45,014 nucleotides of DNA from Clostridia bacterium (GCA_017935325.1 JAGBHV010000002.1:1-45014), one strand, 5' to 3'; positions 23,952-33,773 are shown, counted from the first letter of the stretch. Numbers and translations: made by a program. The notes: generated from the letters alone by a model not told the origin.

Positions 23952-24956
23952 ATGGAAAAAACGATAAGAGAACGCACTATAGAAATTGAGCATGAAACTT
24001 TGTCGCAGTATGCTTCTTTTTCCGATGAAACAAAAGGAAGAAAAAGAGAGGAAGCGTTATGCCCCGTCAGAACGGATTTTCAGCGCGACCGTGACAGAAT
24101 TATCCATTGCTCATCTTTCAGAAGATTAAAGCATAAAACCCAGGTTTTTCTTTCTCCTGAAGGAGATTATTACAGAACACGTCTTACTCATACTCTCGAA
24201 GTTGCCCAGATTGCCCGCACAATGGCAAGGGCATTAAGACTTAATGAGGATTTAACGGAGGCTATTGCACTTGGCCACGATTTAGGTCATACACCTTTCG
24301 GTCATGCAGGAGAGCGTGCACTTGATGCAGTGGCACCTTTCGGTTTCAAGCATTACATACAGAGTGTGAGAGTTGCCGATGTTATAGAAAAAGACGGCGC
24401 AGGACTGAATCTTACGGCAGAAGTTCTCAACGGAATTGCATGCCATACAAAAGGTGAGCAGGCGTTCACGCTGGAGGGCAGGCTTGTGCGCCTTGCTGAC
24501 AGAATAGCTTACCTTAATCACGATATTGACGATGCTGAACGTGCAGGCGTAATGAGTGAGAATGATATCCCGAAAGAGATAAAGGATGTTCTCGGTTACA
24601 GCAAATCGAAAAGAATCAATACTCTTGTAATGTCAGCAATTACAAACAGCACAGATGATATTGTTCTTGACAGTGAAATCAAAGGAGCTTTTGATGAGCT
24701 TCATGATTTTATGTTCAAAAATGTTTATACAAATCCCGTCTGCAAGGGCGAGGAATATAAGGCGATAGATATGATTCAATGGCTTTATGCTTTCTTCTGC
24801 AAAAAGCCGGACAGGCTGTCGCCCGAAATGCAGAAAACAGTTAAAAAAGAAGGCACGGAACGTGCAGTTACAGATTATATAGCAGGAATGACTGACAGAT
24901 ATGCAGTAAGCGTCTTTGATAATCTGTTTGTGCCGAAATCATGGTTGAATTTATAA
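23952..24956 (+). CDS. dgt: Deoxyguanosinetriphosphate triphosphohydrolase-like protein
   Basis: A 334-residue HD-domain dNTP triphosphohydrolase of the short Dgt type, which cleaves dNTPs to the nucleoside and tripolyphosphate. Motifs include RDRDRIIHCSSFRRLKHKTQ (near 45-64), TRLTHTLEVAQIARTMAR with the first HD-domain His (near 77-94), AIALGHDLGHTPFGHAGE with the central His-Asp (near 106-123), and VRLADRIAYLNHDIDDAE with the distal Asp. The protein is shorter than E. coli Dgt, as usual in Firmicutes. It leads the dgt-dnaG-sigA cluster common in Clostridia and lies 16 nt from dnaG. The ribosome binding site is AAAGGCGGTG. No clear promoter is seen in the 67-nt gap upstream. Confidence 0.93.
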   Translation: MEKTIRERTIEIEHETLSQYASFSDETKGRKREEALCPVRTDFQRDRDRIIHCSSFRRLKHKTQVFLSPEGDYYRTRLTHTLEVAQIARTMARALRLNEDLTEAIALGHDLGHTPFGHAGERALDAVAPFGFKHYIQSVRVADVIEKDGAGLNLTAEVLNGIACHTKGEQAFTLEGRLVRLADRIAYLNHDIDDAERAGVMSENDIPKEIKDVLGYSKSKRINTLVMSAITNSTDDIVLDSEIKGAFDELHDFMFKNVYTNPVCKGEEYKAIDMIQWLYAFFCKKPDRLSPEMQKTVKKEGTERAVTDYIAGMTDRYAVSVFDNLFVPKSWLNL

Positions 24957-24972
24957 GAATGGGAGTGAACTT

Positions 24973-26733
24973 GTGGCGATTAACGATGCTTTTTTATCAG
25001 ACCTTAAAATGCGTACGGATATAACTGACCTTGTTTCGTCATACGTTTCTCTTGATTCAAGGCGTCAGGGAAGAACGCATAAAGGTTTATGCCCTTTTCA
25101 TAATGAGAAAACCCCTTCGTTTATGGTGTATGAGGATACGCAGTCTTTTTATTGCTTCGGTTGCGGAGCAGGCGGAGATGCAATAACCTTTACAATGAAA
25201 ATCGAAAATCTCGATTATATCGAAGCGGTTAAGCTTTTAGCAGAGCGTGCAGGTCTTTCAATGCCGCAGGACGGATATGATGACAGCCTGCATCAGAAGA
25301 AAAACAGAATTTTAGCGGCAAACCGCGAAGCGGCAAGGTTTTTTCATTCATGCCTGATTGATGAAAAGAATTCACATGCGCTGAATTATTTTCTCAACAG
25401 AGGGCTGACACCGCAGACAATAAAACATTTCGGTCTCGGTTATGCACCTGATTCATGGGATTCGCTGATAAAGCATATGAGGTCAAAAGGGTTCAGCGTA
25501 AACGAGCTTTATGAAGCGGACCTTGTAAAGAAAAGCACCAAAAACGGCGAAAGGTTTTACGATAATTTCAGAAACAGAATGATGACGCCGATTATTGATA
25601 TAAGAGGAAACGTTATAGGCTTCGGCGGCCGTGTGCTTGACGATTCAAAGCCGAAATATGTAAACACCGCCGATACTCTGGTTTATAAAAAAAGCCACGA
25701 AGTTTTTGCAATGAATTATGCAAAAAATTCAAAAGAAGATTTCCTTATTGTGGCGGAAGGATATATGGATGTTATTGCCTTGCATCAGGCAGGCTTTACA
25801 AATGCCGTTGCGTGTCTGGGAACTGCATTGACTCAGGAGCAGGCAAGGCTGATGAAAAGATACACAGATGAAGTAGTTTTGTCATATGACTCTGATGAAG
25901 CGGGGCAGAAAGCCACAAAACGTGCAATGCAGATTTTTTCTGATTCAGGGCTTAAGGTCAGAGTCTTGCAGCTTCGCGGCGGTAAAGACCCTGATGAAAT
26001 AATAAAAAAACACGGAAAAGAACGGTTTCGGTCTTTGCTTGACGGAGCAGAAAATGATATTGAATTCAATTTGATAAAAATCGGAGAAAAATACGATATT
26101 TCAATATCCGACGGAAAAATGAGTTTCCTGAAAGAAGCGGCTGAATTCCTGGCAGGACTTTCAAGCCCCATTGAAAGAGAAACATATTGCCTGAAACTTT
26201 CTTCAATGACGGAAGTTCCTGCGGAAGCAATAAGGCAGGAAATTAAAAAGCATCTTTCAAATGTCAGAAAAAAAGCAAAAAAAGAGCTGTACTCGCAGGC
26301 ACGTAACTTGTCAAGCGGAACAGAGGATAAAATAAATCCTGATAAGAAAAATTATCCCAAGCAGGCAAAAGCGGAAGAAATAATTTTAACAACGCTTTTC
26401 AGAAATCCTGATTTTTACAGAAAAATAAAAGACGATTTAACGCCTGATTTATTTTTTACATCTTTCAACAAGCGCGTTCTTACAGTTTTGCTGAGTCTGC
26501 TGGAAGACGGCAGAGACCTGGAGGTTTATTCTTTCCGTGACAGCTTCAGCGCAGATGAAATGGGACGGATAACATATTTGGCTGATGTTTTTAATGAAAT
26601 CAGCAACACGCTCGAAGAAATACGCGAGTGCATAGAAATGCTGAGAAGTGCAAAAAATAAAAAGTCTTCAAATGAAGTATCTGCAATGTCTGATGAGGAT
26701 TTTGCAAATATGTTTAAAAATATAAAGAAATAA
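24973..26733 (+). CDS. dnaG: DNA primase
   Basis: DnaG makes RNA primers at the replication fork with DnaB. The protein is 586 residues and starts with GTG behind GGGAGTGA. The N-terminal zinc finger is complete (CPFHNEKTPSF...FYCFGCGAGGDA, near 41-66). The catalytic core contains GFGGRVLDDSKPKY (near 216) and the TOPRIM motifs LIVAEGYMDVIALHQAG (near 257-273) and LSYDSDEAGQKA (near 300). The C-terminal helicase-binding region is shorter and more diverged, as usual. It lies between dgt and sigA (27 nt to the next gene). Confidence 0.97.
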   Translation: MAINDAFLSDLKMRTDITDLVSSYVSLDSRRQGRTHKGLCPFHNEKTPSFMVYEDTQSFYCFGCGAGGDAITFTMKIENLDYIEAVKLLAERAGLSMPQDGYDDSLHQKKNRILAANREAARFFHSCLIDEKNSHALNYFLNRGLTPQTIKHFGLGYAPDSWDSLIKHMRSKGFSVNELYEADLVKKSTKNGERFYDNFRNRMMTPIIDIRGNVIGFGGRVLDDSKPKYVNTADTLVYKKSHEVFAMNYAKNSKEDFLIVAEGYMDVIALHQAGFTNAVACLGTALTQEQARLMKRYTDEVVLSYDSDEAGQKATKRAMQIFSDSGLKVRVLQLRGGKDPDEIIKKHGKERFRSLLDGAENDIEFNLIKIGEKYDISISDGKMSFLKEAAEFLAGLSSPIERETYCLKLSSMTEVPAEAIRQEIKKHLSNVRKKAKKELYSQARNLSSGTEDKINPDKKNYPKQAKAEEIILTTLFRNPDFYRKIKDDLTPDLFFTSFNKRVLTVLLSLLEDGRDLEVYSFRDSFSADEMGRITYLADVFNEISNTLEEIRECIEMLRSAKNKKSSNEVSAMSDEDFANMFKNIKK

Positions 26734-26760
26734 CATACATAATGTGGAGGAGAATAAATT

Positions 26761-27879
26761 ATGGAAAACAATAACAACAATGTTGCAGTGCCGGAAAAGA
26801 AATCTTCATTGAAGGTTCTTCTTGAAAAAGGTAAAACTTCAGGTAAACTCTCAACGCAGGAAATTGACCTTGCTCTGATGGACCTTGATTTAAGCATTGA
26901 GGAGCTTGAGAGCTTTTATGACACAATTGAAAATCAGAATATCGAAATTATTGACGACCTTGAGGATGTAAACCTTGATGCACTCAATTTTGAAGAAGAT
27001 TTAACTAAAAGCCTTGACCTGGGCGTTGTTGGTAACGACCCGAAAAACGCAGCAATGGAAGACCATGTTAAGGTTTATCTTAAAGAAATCGGACGTGTGC
27101 CCCTTCTTACTCCCGAAGAAGAAATCGACCTTGCTATCCGCATTGCAGAAGACGACCCCAAAGCAAAGAAAAGACTTGCAGAAGCAAACCTTCGTCTTGT
27201 TGTAAGTATTGCAAAAAGATATGTGGGCAGAGGTATGCAGTTTTTAGACCTTATTCAGGAAGGTAACCTTGGTCTTATCAAAGCAGTTGACAAATTCGAC
27301 TACACAAAAGGCTTCAAATTCTCAACTTATGCTACATGGTGGATTCGTCAGGCTATTACAAGAGCTATTGCTGACCAGGCAAGAACAATCAGAATTCCCG
27401 TTCATATGGTTGAAACAATCAATAAAGTTAAAAAGACAAACAGCCAGCTTCTCCACGAAAACGGACGTGACCCTTCAGCAGAAGAAATTGCTGAAAAACT
27501 TAATCTCCCCGTTGATAAAGTGCGTGAAATTATGAGAGTTGCGCAGGAACCCGTTTCTCTTGAAACACCTATCGGTGAAGAAGAAGACAGCCATCTCGGC
27601 GATTTCATTCCTGATGAAGATGCTCTTGCTCCCCAGGATGCAGCATCAATGCTTCTTCTTAAAGAACAGCTTGCAGCAGTTCTTAAAACCCTCACTCCCA
27701 GAGAAGCAAAAGTTTTAAGACTCCGTTTCGGTCTTGACGACGGCCACCCGAGAACACTTGAAGAAGTAGGTCAGGAATTTGACGTTACACGTGAAAGAAT
27801 CCGTCAGATTGAAGCAAAGGCTTTAAGAAAACTCCGCCACCCCAGCAGAAGCAAAAAACTCAAAGATTTCCTTGATTGA
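26761..27879 (+). CDS. sigA: RNA polymerase primary sigma factor (SigA/RpoD)
   Basis: The housekeeping sigma factor, 372 residues, a compact Firmicutes form with a short region 1.1. Region 1.2 is seen in [20 protein letters not shown]. Regions 2.1-2.4 include [20 protein letters not shown], then [14 protein letters not shown], then [20 protein letters not shown]. Regions 3 and 4 include [13 protein letters not shown] and the helix-turn-helix [25 protein letters not shown] precedes the ATG. The near-consensus TTGACA/TATAAT promoters elsewhere in the window fit its expected specificity. No terminator was found after it: the next gene, a glycosidase, starts 25 nt downstream. Confidence 0.98.
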   Translation: MENNNNNVAVPEKKSSLKVLLEKGKTSGKLSTQEIDLALMDLDLSIEELESFYDTIENQNIEIIDDLEDVNLDALNFEEDLTKSLDLGVVGNDPKNAAMEDHVKVYLKEIGRVPLLTPEEEIDLAIRIAEDDPKAKKRLAEANLRLVVSIAKRYVGRGMQFLDLIQEGNLGLIKAVDKFDYTKGFKFSTYATWWIRQAITRAIADQARTIRIPVHMVETINKVKKTNSQLLHENGRDPSAEEIAEKLNLPVDKVREIMRVAQEPVSLETPIGEEEDSHLGDFIPDEDALAPQDAASMLLLKEQLAAVLKTLTPREAKVLRLRFGLDDGHPRTLEEVGQEFDVTRERIRQIEAKALRKLRHPSRSKKLKDFLD

Positions 27880-27904
27880 TTTCATAATAAAAGGGTGAAT
27901 TTGT

Positions 27905-29014
27905 ATGAAAAAAATTCTTGCTTTGTTTATGGCTTTTGTTATGGTTTTTTCAATGTTTTCACTTGCGGTGAGTGCAGAAAATAACGGTGATGTTGTTTTT
28001 GAAATTCCTGCAGATAAAGTGGATATGACGAAAACTAAAAAAACAGAAGATATTTTTATCCGTGACCCTTGTATTCTTGTTTACGGAAATAAATATTTCA
28101 TGTACGGCACAGGTGCTGCAACAAAAGCGGGCTATGGCTGTTATGTAAGTGAAGATCTTGAAAACTGGGCAGGTCCCGTAAATGTTTTTGAAGCAGATTC
28201 TGCGGAAAACTTTGACGGTATCGGTGACTACTGGGCACCTGAATGTTATTATTATGAGGGCAATTTCTATATTTTTGCAACATACAAATCAGGTACTACA
28301 CAGCACAGAGGCGTCAGCATAATGAAAAGTGAAAGTCCTTTAGGTCCTTTCACGGAAATTACTGACGGACATATTACACCTCACGAATGGGACGCAATTG
28401 ACGGCACACTTTACATTGACAAAAACGGTGAACCGTGGATGATTTTTGTTCACGAGTGGACAAGTATGCCTGACGGTGTAGGGGATATGTCTTATGCTAA
28501 ATTAAGCGAAGATTTAACTCATTTCACAACAGAGCCTGTGAGAATGTTCAAGGCAGATGACCCTTTCTGGACAAATAGCCATGTTACAGATGGCCCTTGC
28601 CCTTACAGAACAAAAGACGGTAGCCTCATTATGCTCTGGTCGAATAATATTCCTACTGCAGGTTATTCTGTGGGTATTGCAAGAAGTTCAAATGGTGAAA
28701 TTGACGGTCAGTGGAGTCACGATTTGTTTCCTCTTTATACAAAAGGAAAATATCATGCTCTTGACGGTGGTCACGGTATGATTTTTGAAACTCTTGACGG
28801 CAGACTTATGCTTTCGATTCACTCTCCCAACAGCAGTACAGAAGAAAATATGACCCATGCAATTTTTCTTGAACTTGAAGATACGGGCTCAACTGTGACA
28901 ATTAAGAGTGATGCGGAAAAATCCGATTACTTCTTCTATAAAGTCGGGCTGTTTTTTAAATATTTATGGCTCAGCATTGAAAGATTTTTTGAAAACCTGT
29001 TAGGTATAAAATAA
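27905..29014 (+). CDS. Glycoside hydrolase family 43 protein, secreted
   Basis: This 369-residue protein has a signal peptide (about 1-24, ending AVSA) and a five-bladed GH43 catalytic domain. GH43 enzymes are mostly arabinofuranosidases, xylosidases or galactosidases acting on plant polysaccharides. Visible landmarks are the base region FIRDPCILVYGNKYFMYGTG (Asp near 56), the pKa-modulating Asp in WDAIDGTLYIDKNGEPWMIF (near 164), the acid region HVTDGPCPYRTKDG, and LDGGHGMIFETLDGRLML. The acid position reads DGP where many GH43 have EGP. After residue 340 a short linker leads into an aromatic/hydrophobic tail (LFFKYLWLSIERFFENLLGI) like the tail of the LRR protein. It starts 25 nt after sigA and is 14 nt before the next gene. 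Substrate not determined. Confidence 0.9.
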   Translation: MKKILALFMAFVMVFSMFSLAVSAENNGDVVFEIPADKVDMTKTKKTEDIFIRDPCILVYGNKYFMYGTGAATKAGYGCYVSEDLENWAGPVNVFEADSAENFDGIGDYWAPECYYYEGNFYIFATYKSGTTQHRGVSIMKSESPLGPFTEITDGHITPHEWDAIDGTLYIDKNGEPWMIFVHEWTSMPDGVGDMSYAKLSEDLTHFTTEPVRMFKADDPFWTNSHVTDGPCPYRTKDGSLIMLWSNNIPTAGYSVGIARSSNGEIDGQWSHDLFPLYTKGKYHALDGGHGMIFETLDGRLMLSIHSPNSSTEENMTHAIFLELEDTGSTVTIKSDAEKSDYFFYKVGLFFKYLWLSIERFFENLLGIK

Positions 29015-29028
29015 AGGAGTGACAACTG

Positions 29029-31263
29029 ATGAAATTTGATTTTACAGGTCTTAACATTCAGGCTTCTTCAGCAGCAGAATTAAAGGCAGCAGAAATTTTT
29101 TCTCTTAAAATAGAAGAAAGAACAGGCAGAAAGCCTGAAATGAAAAATGAAAAACCCCTTGTTGTTTTTTCACAGTGCGGTGAAGAAAGACTTCCCCATA
29201 AAGACTGTTTTGAGATTGAACTTGAAGACGGCGAAATGAAAATTTACGCACATACAGTAAGAGGTCTTATTTTCGGTCTCGGTAAATTCCTTATGAAAAC
29301 AGTTTACAGCGGTGAAAAAATTACTCTTATTTCTGATATTGCCGGTAAGCATATTCCTGAAAAAAGAATCAGAGGTCATCAGAATGCTTACAGAAAGATG
29401 CCCAATACATATGATGCATGGAGTCCTGAACAGTACCGCGACCATTTTGTAAATCTGATGCTTTTCGGCACAAATACAGACGAGCTTCTTCCCCCTGAAT
29501 ATCCTGAGACAGAGGATAGCTATAACAGCCTTATGAAGTGGGATATGAAAGAGCACATGGAAAAATGCTCTCACTATGCAAATGAACTTGATCTGGACGT
29601 GTCATTATGGTATCCCAACGATGAACTTCCTGAAGATGAATCTGCGGCTTTACGCCGTGAAACTCTCAAGGATGCAGAGCGAATAGATATTATTTTCCCG
29701 CCGGGAGGAGACCCGGGCGATTATCCTGCAGACCAGTTTGTTTCACGCTGCGTTAAAATCGCAAAAGAAGTAAGAAAAGTTAAGCCTGATGTTCAGATGT
29801 GGCCTTCAGCACAGATGCCCCGCGGTATTCCCGGCTGGGGAGATATGTTTGTTGAAAAAATAAACGAAACTGAAGACGGAGTTATTACAGGCGTTATTCA
29901 GGGTCCCAACAGAGCTATGGAGGTTTACGAATTACGTCGTCGTATTGATTCACGCTTCCCGCTTCGATTCTATCCCGATATTACTCATAATTTAAGATGC
30001 GAATATTCTGTTCAGTATCCGTCAGAAGCATGGCATTATTCACTTCAGGCAGTAAACAGCCGCGAAAGCGTAAACCCCAGACCTCAGGAATATAAGAGAA
30101 TCCATTCTATCAAATCACCCTATACAGTAGGCAGTGTTGCTTACTCAGAGGGTGTAACAGACGATGCAAACAAATTTGTATGGGGCAGACTTGAATGGGA
30201 AAAAGAGCAGTCAGTAAGAGCGATGCTCGAAGACTATTCAAGGCTTTTCTTCCCCGGTGCAGACTACGTTAAATGTGCTCAGGCAATTTCAGGCCTTGAA
30301 TATAACTGGATTGGTGACCCTCTTGATAACCCCGGCATTGAAAACACTCTGAATCTTTTCAGAAATATTGTGAAAGAAAACCCCGAACTTCACGATAATT
30401 GGCGTTTCCTTATGCACCTTTACAGAGCAGAGTTTGATATGCTCGTTAAAATGAGAAGACGTGCTGAAACCGATGCTATTGACGAAGCAACTGACTATAT
30501 TTTCAGAAATGATATTGAAAAGGCAGAAGAGATTCTTTCGGTTGATTTCAGCGAAGAATACCATGCTCTTTATAACGAAATTTTTTCAATCGGCGATAAA
30601 TTATTTGACATTATCGGTATGCAGACAAGTGTTGAAAGGCACGATGCTTTAAATTGGGAACGCGGTGCGGTGCTTGACCAGATTGACCGCCCTGTTACAA
30701 ACAGACGTTGGTATTTAAAGAAAATCAAAGAAGCGAAGAAAACAGAAAATCCTGCAGAGTATATGCAGAAAATTATGCTTCGCAATAAAGTTGAACCTGA
30801 CGAAATGTTCTTCTCATTTGCAGAGCACGGCTATGCTCCTCTTGATTGCACACAGCAGCATGGCGAGCCTTATATGAATGTAATTGCTGACAGACGTGAA
30901 AACATAGATGCAGATATTCCTATGGAGCTTCTCAAATGCTACGACCATTACACGCTCAATGCAAATCTGGGCGGTTTCACAGGCAAATGCGACTATAAGC
31001 TTATTGTTGTATATCATGCAGAAGATAAAGAAAGAAAAGGCATACAGACCATTCTTGCAAACAGCAAAAAGATTTTTGAAGGCAACACTTACGGTGGCGA
31101 AAGAGATGCGGAATTTGACAAAATGTATCTTGCTCCCGGATATTTTTCAGCAACATATATTCTTCCTGAAGATGTGTTTGAAAATGGTTGCCTTGAGCTT
31201 GAAATCGGCGAAACAATTGATGGTGTGGAAATTGCCGAATTCAGAATTGTGAAAGTGAAGTGA
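29029..31263 (+). CDS. Glycoside-hydrolase-like protein of unresolved family
   Basis: This 744-residue protein has no signal peptide. The first ~110 residues look like the small alpha/beta domain found before the barrel in GH20, GH67, GH84 and GH115 enzymes (SSAAELKAAEIFSLKIEERT and the hallmark-like VRGLIFGLGKFLMK). The next ~350 residues are compatible with a TIM barrel: RIRGHQNAYRKMP, LMLFGTNTDELLPPEYPET, DVSLWYPNDELPEDES and DIIFPPGGDPGD. A helical region and a beta-rich C-terminal domain follow. I cannot assign a GH family or name the catalytic acids with confidence. It has AAAGGAG 14 nt after the GH43 gene, suggesting a shared pathway, with the cytosolic product acting on imported oligosaccharides. 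That pathway is inference. Confidence 0.65.
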   Translation: MKFDFTGLNIQASSAAELKAAEIFSLKIEERTGRKPEMKNEKPLVVFSQCGEERLPHKDCFEIELEDGEMKIYAHTVRGLIFGLGKFLMKTVYSGEKITLISDIAGKHIPEKRIRGHQNAYRKMPNTYDAWSPEQYRDHFVNLMLFGTNTDELLPPEYPETEDSYNSLMKWDMKEHMEKCSHYANELDLDVSLWYPNDELPEDESAALRRETLKDAERIDIIFPPGGDPGDYPADQFVSRCVKIAKEVRKVKPDVQMWPSAQMPRGIPGWGDMFVEKINETEDGVITGVIQGPNRAMEVYELRRRIDSRFPLRFYPDITHNLRCEYSVQYPSEAWHYSLQAVNSRESVNPRPQEYKRIHSIKSPYTVGSVAYSEGVTDDANKFVWGRLEWEKEQSVRAMLEDYSRLFFPGADYVKCAQAISGLEYNWIGDPLDNPGIENTLNLFRNIVKENPELHDNWRFLMHLYRAEFDMLVKMRRRAETDAIDEATDYIFRNDIEKAEEILSVDFSEEYHALYNEIFSIGDKLFDIIGMQTSVERHDALNWERGAVLDQIDRPVTNRRWYLKKIKEAKKTENPAEYMQKIMLRNKVEPDEMFFSFAEHGYAPLDCTQQHGEPYMNVIADRRENIDADIPMELLKCYDHYTLNANLGGFTGKCDYKLIVVYHAEDKERKGIQTILANSKKIFEGNTYGGERDAEFDKMYLAPGYFSATYILPEDVFENGCLELEIGETIDGVEIAEFRIVKVK

Positions 31264-31267
31264 TAAA

Positions 31268-33112
31268 GTGCTTTCAAAAGAAATTGAAAATATATTGCAA
31301 TTTGTTCAGAAACCCGGCAGATATACGGGCGGAGAATTTAACAGTATTATTAAAGATAAAGACAAAGTTGACATAAGATATGCATTCTGTTTTCCCGATA
31401 CATATGAAATAGGAATGTCACATCTCGGTATGAAAATTCTTTATTCACTTGTGAATGAAAGAGAAGATGCATGGTGCGAAAGAGTTTTTGCACCGTGGAC
31501 AGATATGGAAGAGGAAATGCGAAAAAACAACATTCCTCTCTATGCCCTTGAAAGCAGCGACCCTGTTAAAGATTTTGATTTGATAGGATTTACGATGCAG
31601 TATGAATTGAGTTACACTAATGTGCTCAATATGCTTGACCTGGCAGGGCTTCCCGTTTATGCAAAAGACAGAAAAGATTTAACGCCTATTGTTGTTGCGG
31701 GCGGCTCGTGTGTGTGTAATGCAGAGCCTATTGCCGACTTTGTGGATATAACTCTTCCCGGTGAAGGTGAAGAAGTTACAAACGAGCTTATCGATTTACT
31801 TAAAATCCATAAGCAGAAAGGCAGCACAAAAGAAGAGTTTCTTAAAGAAGCTGCAAAAATCGAAGGCGTGTATGTGCCTGCATTTTATAATGTAAGTTAT
31901 AATGAAGACGGCACAATCAAAGAAGTAAAGCCTACAAACGGTGCACCCGAAAAAGTTAAAAAGAGAGTTGTGAAAAATCTCGACACAATGTTTGCGCCGA
32001 AAGAATTTATCGTGCCTTTTATTGAGCCTGTACATGACAGAACAGTTGTGGAAATTTTCAGAGGATGTATAAGAGGCTGCAGATTCTGTCAGGCCGGTTT
32101 CCTCTACAGACCCATAAGAGAAAAAAGTCCTGAGGTCGTGAATGAGCAGTGCAAAGCAATCTGCAAAAACACAGGTTATGAAGAAATTTCTCTTTGTTCT
32201 CTGAGCACAAGTGACTACACAGGTCTTGAAGATTTGCTTGAAAAACTTTTCGACTGGACACTTGATGAAAAAATCAACATTTCTCTGCCCTCACTGCGTG
32301 CAGATAATTTCAGTTCTTCTATTGCAGAAAAGCTTGCAAAAATCAGAAAAAGCGGCCTTACCTTTGCTGCGGAAGCAGGCACACAAAGGCTTCGTGATGT
32401 TATTAATAAAAATGTAACTGAAGAAGAAATTCTTTCATCTTCACGTAAAGCGTTTATGAAAGGCTGGACAGGCGTTAAACTCTATTTCATGATAGGTCTG
32501 CCTACTGAAACGGATGAAGATGTAACTGCCATTGCAGACCTTTCGCAGAATGTTGTTAATGAATTTTACAATAACCCCGATAAGCCTAAGGGCAGGGGGG
32601 TAAACGTAAACATCAGCGTTGCATCTTTTGTTCCGAAACCTTTCACTCCTTTCCAATGGGAAGCACAGGATGATATTAAAACAATAGAATACAAGCAGGA
32701 ACTTCTTAAAAATTCCGTAAAAACAAAGAAAATCAATATCGGCTGGAATGACCCGAAAATGAGTTTCCTTGAGGGTGTTTTTGCCCGCGGTGACAGACGT
32801 CTTTCACAGGTTATTTACAATGCATATAAGCTTGGCTGCAAGTTTGACAGCTGGGATGACCAGTTCGATTTCGACAAATGGATGCAGGCTTTTGAGCAGG
32901 TAGGACTTGACCCTGCATTCTACGCAAACAGAAAGCGTTCGTTTGACGAAGTTTTCCCCTGGGACCATATGGACTACGGAATACCGAAAAAATTCTTTGA
33001 AAAAGAAAATAAAAAAGCCTATGAGGGCGTAACAACACCAAACTGCAGAGAAAAATGCAACGGTTGTTCTGCAAATAAGCTTTGCGGAGGTGAATGCCAT
33101 GAACTCGCTTAG
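31268..33112 (+). CDS. B12-binding-type radical SAM protein (TIGR03960 family)
   Basis: A 614-residue radical SAM protein, first of the conserved two-gene TIGR03960/TIGR03936 module of Clostridia. It starts with GTG five nt after the preceding stop; the N-terminus (LQFVQKPGRYTGGEFNSI) matches the family. The cobalamin-binding-like region includes FPDTYEIGMSHLGMKILYSL. The radical SAM cluster motif is RGCIRGCRFCQAGFLYRP (CxxxCxxC form, near 265). LPSLRADNF and FAAEAGTQRLRDVINKNVTE follow. A Cys-rich end (CREKCNGCSANKLCGGEC) may bind a second cluster. Members have been proposed to act on RNA or ribosomal components, but no reaction is proven. It overlaps the next gene by 14 nt. Confidence 0.9.
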   Translation: MLSKEIENILQFVQKPGRYTGGEFNSIIKDKDKVDIRYAFCFPDTYEIGMSHLGMKILYSLVNEREDAWCERVFAPWTDMEEEMRKNNIPLYALESSDPVKDFDLIGFTMQYELSYTNVLNMLDLAGLPVYAKDRKDLTPIVVAGGSCVCNAEPIADFVDITLPGEGEEVTNELIDLLKIHKQKGSTKEEFLKEAAKIEGVYVPAFYNVSYNEDGTIKEVKPTNGAPEKVKKRVVKNLDTMFAPKEFIVPFIEPVHDRTVVEIFRGCIRGCRFCQAGFLYRPIREKSPEVVNEQCKAICKNTGYEEISLCSLSTSDYTGLEDLLEKLFDWTLDEKINISLPSLRADNFSSSIAEKLAKIRKSGLTFAAEAGTQRLRDVINKNVTEEEILSSSRKAFMKGWTGVKLYFMIGLPTETDEDVTAIADLSQNVVNEFYNNPDKPKGRGVNVNISVASFVPKPFTPFQWEAQDDIKTIEYKQELLKNSVKTKKINIGWNDPKMSFLEGVFARGDRRLSQVIYNAYKLGCKFDSWDDQFDFDKWMQAFEQVGLDPAFYANRKRSFDEVFPWDHMDYGIPKKFFEKENKKAYEGVTTPNCREKCNGCSANKLCGGECHELA

Positions 33113-33773
33113 AATATGGTTTAAAAAGGTGGGCAGAGCCAAATATATTTCCCACCTTGACCTGATGCGTTCAATGACAAAGGCAATAAAGCGTTCAGGT
33201 CTTAAAGTCTGGTATACAGAGGGGTTCAATCCCCACGCTTACATTACTTTTCCTCTTCCGCTTTCTCTCGGTATAGAAAGTGAGAGTGAGTGCGTAGATA
33301 TCCGTGTTGAAGACGGTGTTACGGCATGGGAAGTAAAGGAAAGAATGTTTGACCAGATGCCCGAGGGTCTTGACCTGATAAGCGTAGAAGAGCCTTTCTG
33401 CAACGCAAAAGAAATAAGATACGGCAGGTACGTAATTACACTTGATTTTGAAAACGGAAATCAGGCAGAAGAATTTGCTTCTCTTTCACAGAAGCTTGTT
33501 GACGAAAAAAACCTTGTGTGTGAGAAAAAAGGAAAAAAAGGACACAAGAAGGTTATGAAAGAAGTACCTCTCGGAGAACACATCTTTAATTTTAAAGCCG
33601 AAGTGAAAGATAACGTGCTTGTGATAAACGTTGATTTATCAGCAGGAAATCCCGTAAATATCGCTCCGAACCTCCTGATTGGTGCTATTGAAAAGCAGTC
33701 GGAGACACTGCCGATATATAAGAAATACGAGAAAAAGTGTCTGCTTACAGAAAATTTCGGAATTTTCAGATAA
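33099..33773 (+). CDS. Radical SAM-associated protein, DUF2344 (TIGR03936 family)
   Basis: A 224-residue protein of the TIGR03936/DUF2344 family. It begins NSLRIWFKKVGRAKYISHLD and continues LMRSMTKAIKRSGLKVWYTEGFNPHAYITF (quoted in two parts: LMRSMTKAIKRSGL and YTEGFNPHAYITF). Then comes PLPLSLGIESESECVDI. The start at 33099 lies 5 nt after GGAGGTGA; a GTG 9 nt upstream falls within that site. It overlaps the radical SAM gene by 14 nt, so the two are probably made together. In many Clostridia an RNase E/G gene follows this pair; here it does not, and rplS with its own promoter is next. Function unknown, likely RNA related by context in other genomes. Confidence 0.88.
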   Translation: MNSLRIWFKKVGRAKYISHLDLMRSMTKAIKRSGLKVWYTEGFNPHAYITFPLPLSLGIESESECVDIRVEDGVTAWEVKERMFDQMPEGLDLISVEEPFCNAKEIRYGRYVITLDFENGNQAEEFASLSQKLVDEKNLVCEKKGKKGHKKVMKEVPLGEHIFNFKAEVKDNVLVINVDLSAGNPVNIAPNLLIGAIEKQSETLPIYKKYEKKCLLTENFGIFR

